DNA of 64,000 nt from Amycolatopsis tolypomycina (lineage in GTDB: Bacteria; Actinomycetota; Actinomycetes; Mycobacteriales; Pseudonocardiaceae), in the NCBI RefSeq assembly GCF_900105945.1, contig NZ_FNSO01000004.1, forward strand, positions 2,170,001 through 2,234,000, in the 5' to 3' direction. Under the pieces are notes generated by a model. The model saw nothing but the letters and a program-made list of their open reading frames with translations, ran no database searches and was not told where the DNA came from. The first letter of the stretch is position 1; each line of letters begins with the position of its first letter. Position numbers and translations under genes: made by a program. Below are positions 47,101-64,000 of this stretch, piece after piece.

Positions 47101-50100
47101 GATGATCTCCCGGCTGGGGACTTCGCGGGTGTGGTCGCGTACGGCGACGACCTGGCTGGGATTCTCCGTCTGGTTCAGGCGGGGATTGACGCGCCGCTGT
47201 GGGTGCTGACCCGTGGCGCCGCTCCCGGCGATGGCCCGGTGTCGCTGGAGCAGGCGCAGGTGTGGGGCTTCGGGCGGGTTGCCGCCCTGGAGCACCCGGA
47301 TCGCTGGGGCGGCCTGGTCGACCTTCCGGCTGTGTGGGACGAGCGTGCCGCGGCGCGGCTGTGCGCGGTCCTCGCCGGGCACGAGGACCAGGTCGCGATC
47401 CGGCAGGCGGGCATCCTGGCCCGCCGTCTGGTCCGCGCCCCCGAACCGCGGGAGCTGCGTCGCTTCGAGCCGTCGGGGACTGTGCTGATCACCGGCGGGA
47501 CCGGGGCGATCGGCGGTCACACCGGCCGCTGGCTGACCGGTCGTGGTGCCACGAACCTGGTGCTGACGAGCCGGTCCGGTCCGGCGGCCGCCGGGGTGCC
47601 CGCCCTGGTGGCGGACCTGGCTGCTCGTGGGGCGGCGGTGGACGTCGTCGCGTGCGATGTCGCGGAACGGCCGCAGGTGGCCGGGCTCCTCGACCGGGTC
47701 GGCTCCGGGTTGTCGACGGTGGTTCACGCGGCGGGCGTCGGCGAGGGCGGCCCGATCGCCGGCACGACCGCGGAGGATCTGGCCTCGGCGACCGCCGCCA
47801 AGGTCCGGGGCGCTCGCTGGCTGGACGAACTCACCCACGACCTCGACGCGTTCGTGATGTTCTCCTCCGGAGCGGCCACCTGGGGCAGTGGCCTGCTTGC
47901 CGGGTATGCGGCGGGCAACGCCTACCTCGACGCCCTCGCCGAGGCCCGCCGTGCCCGCGGCCTGGCGGCGACGTCGGTCGCCTGGGGACTCTGGGGCGGC
48001 GGCGGCATGGTCGCCGGCCCGGCGGGGGAGCAGCTGCGCCGGTACGGCCTGCGCGTCATCGACCCCGACCGCGGGATCCACGCCCTGGCCCAGGCCCTCG
48101 ACGCGGACGAGACCGCGGTGACGGTCGCGGACGTCGACTGGGCGAAGTTCGCGCCGACGTTCACCCTGCGCCGCCCGAGCCCGCTCATCGCCGGCCTGCC
48201 CGAGGTCGAGGCCGCGCTCGACGCGGACGTCCCGGCCGTGCCCGACACCGAGCTCGGGCAGCGGCTGGCCGGACTGCCGCCCGCGGAACAGGACCGGCTC
48301 CTGGTGGACCTCGTCCGCGCCGAAGCCGCCGCCGTCCTGGGCCACGGTTCGGCCGGTGCCGTCGACCCCGGCCGGGCGTTCAAGGACCTGGGCTTCGACT
48401 CCCTGACCGCGGTCGAGCTGCGCAACCGGCTCACCGCGGCCACCGGGCTGAGCCTCCCGGCCACCCTGGTCTTCGACCACCCCACCGCGGCCGCACTGGC
48501 CCGCCGGCTGCGCGCGGACCTGCTCGGCGACCCGGCGGCGCCGGCCGCGGTCACCGTCACGGCCGCGAGTGACGAGCCACTGGCGATCGTCGGCATGGGC
48601 TGCCGCTACCCCGGCGGCGTCACCGGCCCCGACCAGCTGTGGGACCTCCTCGCCGCCGGCACGGACGCCATCGCCGGCTTCCCCGCCGACCGCGGCTGGG
48701 ACGTCGTCGAGCAGGCCTTCGGCGACCCGGACACGACCTACGCCCGGCAGGGCGGGTTCGTCTACGACGCGGCCGAGTTCGACGCCGGTTTCTTCGGCAT
48801 CTCGCCGCGGGAGGCGCTGGCCATGGACCCGCAGCAGCGCATGCTGCTCGAGGTGTCGTGGGAGGCGCTCGAACACGCCGGGCTCGATCCGTTGTCCCTC
48901 AAGGGATCGCGGACCGGCGTGTACGTCGGCGCCACCTACGCCGGGTACGGCAACGGCCTGGCGGGCGCCGACACCGGCGCCGAGGGCTACCTGCTCACCG
49001 GCGGCCTGACCGCGGTCATCTCCGGCCGTGTTTCCTACACCCTCGGCCTGGAGGGCCCGGCGGTCACGGTGGACACGGCGTGTTCGTCGTCGCTGGTCGC
49101 GGTGCACCTGGCGGCGCAGGCCCTGCGCGCGGGGGAGTGCTCGATGGCACTGGCGGGCGGCGTGGCGGTGCTGTCGACCCCGGGCGCGTTCATGGAGTTT
49201 TCGCAGCAGGGCGGCATGGCCGCCGACGGCCGCTGCAAGGCGTTCGCCGCCGGCGCCGACGGCATCGGCTGGGGCGAAGGCGCCGGAGTGGTCGTCCTCG
49301 AGCGGCTGTCCGACGCCCGGCGCCACGGCCACCGGGTCCTGGCCGTGCTCCGCGGGACGGCGACGAACCAGGACGGCGCGTCCAACGGCCTGGCCGCCCC
49401 GAACGGGCCGTCGCAGCAGCGGGTGATCCGGGCCGCGCTGGCCGACGCGGGACTGTCCACTCAGGACGTCGACGCGGTGGAAGCGCACGGCACGGGGACG
49501 TCTTTGGGTGACCCGATCGAGGCCCAAGCACTCCTGGCGACCTACGGCCAGGATCGCGACGAACCGCTGTGGCTCGGTTCGGTGAAGTCGAACATCGGGC
49601 ACGCCCAGACCGCCGCCGGGGTTGCCGGGATCATCAAGATGGTCCAGGCGCTGCGGCACGGTGCGCTGCCGCGGACGTTGCACGTTTCCGCGCCGACCCC
49701 GCAGGTCGACTGGACCGCCGGGAACGTCCGGCTGCTCACCGAGGCGGTGGAATGGCCCGCCGGCGACCGGCCGCGGCGCGCGGGGGTGTCGGCGTTCGGG
49801 ATCAGCGGCACCAACGCCCATGTCATCGTCGAAGAGGCACCGGCGGTGGACGTACCACCCGCGCGGACCGGCCTGCCGGTGCTCGACACCGATGCCTCGG
49901 CGTGGGTGGTCTCGGGCGTCGGCGCCGAGGGCCTCGCCGCGCAGGCGGGCCGCCTGCGCGAGCACGTGCTGGGCGGTTCGTGGGCCCCGGAGGACGTCGC
50001 GTGGTCCCTGGCCACGACCCGCTCGGTGTTCCCACACCGGGCCGTGGTGACCGGCGGCGACCGCCCTGCGGGGTTGGCCGCGGTGGCGACCGGGCAGCCT

Positions 50101-53100
50101 GCTCCGGGTGTCGTGACGGGTGTCGCGGCTTCGGCCGGGCGTGTCGTGTTCGTGTTCCCGGGTCAGGGGAGTCAGTGGATCGGCATGGGCCGGGAGCTGG
50201 CGGAAGTCTCCCCGGTCTTCGCGGCCCGGCTGGCCGAGTGCGCGGCCGCCCTCTCTCCGTACGTACACCTCGATTTGGAGGAACTCGAATCGGCCGACGT
50301 GGTCCAGCCCGCCTTGTGGGCCGTGATGGTGTCGCTGGCCGAGGTCTGGCGAGCGGCCGGAGTACGGCCGGACGCGGTGGTCGGGCACTCCCAGGGTGAG
50401 ATCGCGGCAGCAGTGGTCTCCGGCGCACTGTCCCTTGAGGACGGTGCCAGAGTAGTCGCACTCCGCAGCAAGGTCCTGACCGCGTTGGCCGGCCGCGGCG
50501 GGATGATGTCGGTCGCCGAACCCGCGGCGGCTGTGCGTGCACGCATCGCTCCCTGGGGCGAGCGGTTGTCGGTGGCCGCGGTCAACGGTCCTCAGTCCAC
50601 TGTGGTCTCCGGAGAGCCGGAAGCCTTGCGGGAACTGGCAGAGAGCGCCGATGTGCGCACCCGGATGATCCCGGTGGACTACGCCTCCCACTCGGCCCAG
50701 GTCGACGCCCTGCGGGAGGAGATCGAAGAAGTCCTGGCCGGGATCGAGCCGCGTGAGGCGGAGATTCCCATGGTCTCGGCGATGACGGGCGAGTGGCTCA
50801 CCGGCTCGGAACTCGACCCGGCGTACTGGGCGGCCAGCCTCCGCGAACCCGTCGAGTTCGAGCGGGCGATCCGCGTCCTCGGCGAGTCGGGGCACGACGT
50901 CTTCGTCGAAACGTCCCCGCACGCGGTGCTCACCGGCGCGATCGCCGACACCCTCGACGACCCGGTCGTCACCGGCACCCTCCGCCGCGACGACGGTGGC
51001 GCCCAGCGGCTGCTCACCTCCCTCGGCGAGGCCTTCGTCCACGGCGTGCCGGTCGACTGGACTTCGGTGCTGCGGCCCGGCCGGCCCGTGCCCTTGCCGA
51101 CGTACGCCTTCCGGCGCAAGCGGTTCTGGCCCGAGCCGGCCCCGCTCCAGGAAGCCACCGCGCGCGACAGCGGCTTCTGGGCCGCGGTCGACCGGGGTGA
51201 CGTCCGGGAGCTGGCCGGCACCCTGGACGTCGAGCCGGGCAGCCTCCGGGACGTCCTCCCGGCGCTGGCGTCCTGGCGCCGCCGCGAGCGCGAGGACTCG
51301 GCCGTGGCGGACTGGCGCTACCGGATCGCCTGGTCACCGGTCACCGAGCCGGGGAGCGCGGTCGTCACCGGCACCTGGCTGGTCGTGGCGGCCACAGCAG
51401 GTGACGCCGAGCCGGTCGAGCGAGCCCTGACCGAGCACGGCGCGCAGGTGACCGTCCTGCCGGCCACCGCCACCGACCGGGCGGCCCTCACCGCCGAGCT
51501 CGCGGGCCACCACCCCGACGGCGTGGTCTCCCTGCTGGCCCTGGACGAAGCGCCGGTGCCCGGATTCCCGACGGTCCCGGCCGGCTTGGCCGCAACGCTC
51601 GCCCTGGTCCAGTCCCTCGGCGACGCGGGCATCGGCGCCCCACTGTGGGTACTCACCCGCGGCGCCGTGGCCACCGGCCCGGACGAGGCGCTCACCAGCC
51701 CGCGCCAGGCCCCGGTGTGGGGCCTCGGCCGCGCGGCCGGGCTCGAGCATGCCGACCGCTGGGGCGGCCTGATCGACCTGCCACCGGAGTGGGACGAGAA
51801 GACGGCGGCGCGGCTGTGCACGGCGCTCACGGGCACCGAGGACCAGGTCGCCCTCCGCCGGACCGGGATCCTCGCCCGCCGCCTGGTGCGGTCCGTGCCG
51901 CGGCGGACGGCCGGGACGTGGCGGCCCGGCGGCACCGTGCTGCTGACCGGCGGCACCGGCTCGATCGGTGGCCGGGTCGGCACCTGGCTGGCCGGCCGCG
52001 GTGCCGAACGGGTGGTGCTGACCAGCCGGTCCGGGCCGTCCGCCCCCGGCGTCGCCGACCTCGCCGCCGACATCGCGGGCTCCGGCTCGCGCGTGGACAT
52101 CGCCTGCTGCGACCTCGCCGACCGGGATGAGGTGTCCGGGCTGCTCGGCACCATCGCCGCGACCGGGCCTGCCCTCACGTCCGTGCTGCACTCGGCCAAC
52201 ACCGCCTACCTGTCGCGGCTCGACTCCACCGACGTCGCCGGGTTGGCGGCCTCCCTGGGGGCGAAGGCGGCCGGGGCGCGGTGGCTCGACGAGCTGACCG
52301 CCGAGCTCGACCTGGATGCCTTCGTGCTCTTCTCCTCCATCTCGGCCACCTGGGGCAGCAACGACCACGGCGCCTACGCCGCCGGCAACGCCTACCTCGA
52401 CGCGCTGGCCGAACACCGCCGGGCCCGCGGGCTGCCGGGGACGTCGATCGCCTGGGGTGTCTGGGACACCCGCGACTGGGGGGCCGTCGACGCCGTGCTC
52501 GACCAGCAGCGGCCCGGCAGCGTCACGCCCGCGCGGCTCGTGCGGCAGGGGATGAACTTCCTCGACCCGGACCGCGCGCTCACCGCCCTCGGCCAGGTGC
52601 TCGACGACGACGAGACGTTCATCGCGCTGGCCGACGTCGACTGGGCGCGGTTCGCGCCGGTGTTCAGCGCCGCGCGGGAACGGCCGTTGCTGGACCTCAT
52701 CCCCGAGGCCCGGGAGTCCGAAGAGGACACTCAGGACGACGGCGAGCTGGCCGCCCGGCTCGCCGCGGCCTCGCCCGCCGAAGGGCTGCGGATCGTCACC
52801 GAGCTGGTCCGTACGCACGCCGCGGCCGTCCTCGGCCACGACGGGACCGGCGAGGTGCCCGCCACCCGGGCGTTCCGGGAGCTGGGGTTCGACTCGCTGA
52901 CCGCGGTCGAGCTGCGCACCCGGCTCGGCGCCGCGACCGGCGTCAAGCTGCCCGCCACCGTGGTCTTCGACTACCCGAACGCCGCCGTGCTCGGCGAGCA
53001 CGTGTGGACGCTCCTCGGCGGGGCGGGCACCGGCCACGCCGCCACCCTCGACGAGCTCGACCGGCTGGCCGCGTCGCTCACCCCGGCCGACGACGCGGCC

Positions 53101-53253
53101 CGCGCCGAGATCGCCGCCCGGCTGGACGCACTGGCCCGCCGCTTCCGGAGCCGTCCGGAAGCCGACCAGGCCGACGAATCCCTGCAGGCGGCCACCGCGG
53201 ACGAGATGTTCGCGCTGCTCGAAGACGAACTCGACGACCCCGACCTCGGCTGA
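44140..53253 (+). CDS. PKS-E: modular type I polyketide synthase, 2 modules
   Basis: Bimodular protein of 3037 residues. GTG at 44140 is the only start codon in this frame between the PKS-D stop and the docking coil (EETLRDYLKWTVTSLHETQ), and GAGGA lies four bases before it. Domains: docking 1-33; KS 34-447, AT 552-831 (YASHS), KR 941-1352 (A-type), ACP 1386-1461; KS 1479-1897, AT 2004-2279 (YASHS), KR 2392-2856 (A2-type), ACP 2887-2961; C-terminal docking 2962-3037 ending DEMFALLEDEL. The two modules are close paralogues of D1 and D2, in the same order, at offsets of about 13.4-13.6 kb. Both KRs look active, so two alpha-methyl, beta-hydroxy units are expected. Confidence 0.96.
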   Translation: MADEETLRDYLKWTVTSLHETQQQLRDVQERGREPIAVVGMGCRLPGGVRGPEDLWALLDAGTDAVAGFPADRGWDTGDGGYARQGGFVEDAAGFDAAFFGISPREALAMDPQQRLLLEVSWEALERAGIDPAGLKGSKTGVFAGAATSGYASAFAGGDTGAEGYLMTGNAGSVISGRVSYALGLEGPAVTVDTACSSSLVALHLAVQALRQRECGLALVGGVTVMATPGTFAEFSRQQGLAADGRCKSFSADADGTGWAEGAGVLVVERLSDARRNGHRVLAVVTGTAVNSDGASNGLTAPNGPSQRRVIRAALDSAHLAAADVDVVEAHGTGTTLGDPIEAQALLATYGQDRAEPLWLGSLKSNVGHAQQAAGVAGVIKMVLSLQHGALPRTLHVSEPTPHVDWSAGKVSLLREPVAWPAGDRPRRAGVSAFGMSGTNAHVIVEDAPAAEDAPGEPREPVVTAPVVAWPVSGRGTAGRQAQADRLREHLLVHPELDPADVGWSLATTRSAFDQRAVVLGPEPAAGLAALAAGRPAPGVVLGGATAAGRTVFVFPGQGSQWLGMGRELAESCPVFAARLAECAAALAPYVSLDLDGFSDAADVVQPALWAVMVSLADVWRAAGVVPDAVVGHSQGEIAAAVVSGALSLEDGARVVALRSRALTALAGRGGMLSVAEPASLVRERIAPWGSRLSVAAVNGPQSTVVSGEPEAVRELTESADVRTRVIPVDYASHSAQVDALREEIVSVLAGISPREVEIPMLSAMTGEWLAGPELDPAYWAASLREPVEFERAIRVLGESGYGVFVETSPHAVLTGAIADTLDDPVAVGTLRRDDGGPARLLTSFAEAWTRGVALDWSAVLSGRNVDLPTYAFRHDRFWPEPVTVSERAASDSSFWTAVESGDVPALASALGVDDASLGEVLPALAAWRRSELAGSAVAGWRYRVTWAPVPEPAAATLSGTWLLVGVSAEIAAALCGYGADVVTAPVDDLPAGDFAGVVAYGDDLAGILRLVQAGIDAPLWVLTRGAAPGDGPVSLEQAQVWGFGRVAALEHPDRWGGLVDLPAVWDERAAARLCAVLAGHEDQVAIRQAGILARRLVRAPEPRELRRFEPSGTVLITGGTGAIGGHTGRWLTGRGATNLVLTSRSGPAAAGVPALVADLAARGAAVDVVACDVAERPQVAGLLDRVGSGLSTVVHAAGVGEGGPIAGTTAEDLASATAAKVRGARWLDELTHDLDAFVMFSSGAATWGSGLLAGYAAGNAYLDALAEARRARGLAATSVAWGLWGGGGMVAGPAGEQLRRYGLRVIDPDRGIHALAQALDADETAVTVADVDWAKFAPTFTLRRPSPLIAGLPEVEAALDADVPAVPDTELGQRLAGLPPAEQDRLLVDLVRAEAAAVLGHGSAGAVDPGRAFKDLGFDSLTAVELRNRLTAATGLSLPATLVFDHPTAAALARRLRADLLGDPAAPAAVTVTAASDEPLAIVGMGCRYPGGVTGPDQLWDLLAAGTDAIAGFPADRGWDVVEQAFGDPDTTYARQGGFVYDAAEFDAGFFGISPREALAMDPQQRMLLEVSWEALEHAGLDPLSLKGSRTGVYVGATYAGYGNGLAGADTGAEGYLLTGGLTAVISGRVSYTLGLEGPAVTVDTACSSSLVAVHLAAQALRAGECSMALAGGVAVLSTPGAFMEFSQQGGMAADGRCKAFAAGADGIGWGEGAGVVVLERLSDARRHGHRVLAVLRGTATNQDGASNGLAAPNGPSQQRVIRAALADAGLSTQDVDAVEAHGTGTSLGDPIEAQALLATYGQDRDEPLWLGSVKSNIGHAQTAAGVAGIIKMVQALRHGALPRTLHVSAPTPQVDWTAGNVRLLTEAVEWPAGDRPRRAGVSAFGISGTNAHVIVEEAPAVDVPPARTGLPVLDTDASAWVVSGVGAEGLAAQAGRLREHVLGGSWAPEDVAWSLATTRSVFPHRAVVTGGDRPAGLAAVATGQPAPGVVTGVAASAGRVVFVFPGQGSQWIGMGRELAEVSPVFAARLAECAAALSPYVHLDLEELESADVVQPALWAVMVSLAEVWRAAGVRPDAVVGHSQGEIAAAVVSGALSLEDGARVVALRSKVLTALAGRGGMMSVAEPAAAVRARIAPWGERLSVAAVNGPQSTVVSGEPEALRELAESADVRTRMIPVDYASHSAQVDALREEIEEVLAGIEPREAEIPMVSAMTGEWLTGSELDPAYWAASLREPVEFERAIRVLGESGHDVFVETSPHAVLTGAIADTLDDPVVTGTLRRDDGGAQRLLTSLGEAFVHGVPVDWTSVLRPGRPVPLPTYAFRRKRFWPEPAPLQEATARDSGFWAAVDRGDVRELAGTLDVEPGSLRDVLPALASWRRREREDSAVADWRYRIAWSPVTEPGSAVVTGTWLVVAATAGDAEPVERALTEHGAQVTVLPATATDRAALTAELAGHHPDGVVSLLALDEAPVPGFPTVPAGLAATLALVQSLGDAGIGAPLWVLTRGAVATGPDEALTSPRQAPVWGLGRAAGLEHADRWGGLIDLPPEWDEKTAARLCTALTGTEDQVALRRTGILARRLVRSVPRRTAGTWRPGGTVLLTGGTGSIGGRVGTWLAGRGAERVVLTSRSGPSAPGVADLAADIAGSGSRVDIACCDLADRDEVSGLLGTIAATGPALTSVLHSANTAYLSRLDSTDVAGLAASLGAKAAGARWLDELTAELDLDAFVLFSSISATWGSNDHGAYAAGNAYLDALAEHRRARGLPGTSIAWGVWDTRDWGAVDAVLDQQRPGSVTPARLVRQGMNFLDPDRALTALGQVLDDDETFIALADVDWARFAPVFSAARERPLLDLIPEARESEEDTQDDGELAARLAAASPAEGLRIVTELVRTHAAAVLGHDGTGEVPATRAFRELGFDSLTAVELRTRLGAATGVKLPATVVFDYPNAAVLGEHVWTLLGGAGTGHAATLDELDRLAASLTPADDAARAEIAARLDALARRFRSRPEADQADESLQAATADEMFALLEDELDDPDLG
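44239..48520 (+). other. Module E1: KS-AT(methylmalonyl)-KR(A-type)-ACP; position 2 of repeat unit 3
   Basis: KS cysteine at 44725; AT Ser at 46039; YASHS at 46330-46344. Dimerization element present, unlike D1. KR from 46960 with Trp141 at 47881 and Tyr at 47905 (WGSGLLAGY). ACP Ser at 48400 with the normal GFDSL. KS, AT and KR all have D1 as nearest relative. Confidence 0.9.
46960..48215 (+). repeat. E1 KR copy of the D1/E1 direct repeat
   Basis: Partner of 33353-34608. Identity drops sharply upstream of the conserved KR-start Trp, where E1 has the dimerization element and D1 does not, placing one recombination edge there. Confidence 0.85.
48574..53020 (+). other. Module E2: KS-AT(methylmalonyl)-KR(A2-type)-ACP; position 3 of repeat unit 3
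   Basis: KS cysteine at 49081; AT Ser at 50389; YASHS at 50680-50694. KR from 51313 with Trp141 at 52351, His146 at 52366 and Tyr at 52375; HSANTAY and GVWDTRDW variants as in D2. ACP Ser at 52894. The pre-AT segment (50065-50176) matches B2 rather than D2. Confidence 0.9.
50065..50176 (+). repeat. E2 copy of a pre-AT segment shared with B2
   Basis: Partner of 18501-18612. It carries the T-rich codon style of the B2 AT into an otherwise ordinary AT. Confidence 0.75.
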
Positions 53254-53264
53254 CCGGCCGCTCG

Positions 53265-53270
53265 AAGGAA
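53265..53270 (+). promoter_or_regulatory. Ribosome binding site of PKS-F
   Basis: AAGGAA lies eight bases before ATG 53279. The GTG at 53271 is out of frame. Confidence 0.65.
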
Positions 53271-53278
53271 GTGACACC

Positions 53279-64000
<10,722 letters not shown>

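Overview
The whole window is the interior and 3' end of one very large type I modular polyketide synthase (PKS) locus. DNA is very GC-rich with G/C-dominated third codon positions, so the host is an actinomycete. The KR/AT style and in-frame palindromic repeats of a kind I associate with Amycolatopsis suggest Pseudonocardiaceae, but the genus call is an inference. No RNA gene, transporter, regulator, tailoring enzyme or transposase is present. Outside coding sequence there are only four gaps of 11 to 41 bases, so no gene-free stretch exceeds 300 bases.

Layout: six colinear plus-strand genes, called here PKS-A to PKS-F, run 1-12639 (5' end outside the window), 12651-21644, 21663-30704, 30704-44098, 44140-53253 and 53279 to beyond 64000. 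They are close enough to be one transcript, and each junction carries a C-terminal/N-terminal docking pair, so the proteins should work in the order A to F. I count 14 modules: A1 (KS cut by the window edge), A2, A3; B1, B2; C1, C2; D1, D2, D3; E1, E2; F1, F2, followed by a thioesterase. There is no loading module, so chain start lies upstream.

Chemistry read from motifs: nine ATs have the methylmalonyl motif YASHS (A1, A3, B2, C1, D1, D2, E1, E2, F1), three have the malonyl motif HAFHS (B1, C2, D3), and two (A2, F2) have a divergent FVAHS. Thirteen consecutive modules carry only a ketoreductase as reductive domain. Twelve KRs are A-type (Trp141); A2 and F2 are B-type (LDD). Only F2 has a dehydratase, and its enoylreductase is an internally deleted relic. 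The expected product is a long, almost fully hydroxylated polypropionate/acetate chain with a C2=C3 double bond next to the carboxyl, released by the TE, probably as a large polyol macrolactone. In broad type this resembles the aculeximycin/sporaviridin class, but that comparison is from memory.

The most striking structure is at the largest scale. From B1 to E2 the assembly line is a three-module unit (malonyl; methylmalonyl; methylmalonyl with an A2-type KR) repeated three times with a DNA period of about 13.2-13.8 kb, and the gene boundaries cut the repeat at different points. On top of this lie gene-conversion patches, a codon-usage island in one AT, REP-like palindromes inserted in frame in KR structural subdomains, one unusual ACP (GFGSL in D1) and a single TTA codon inside the ER relic.
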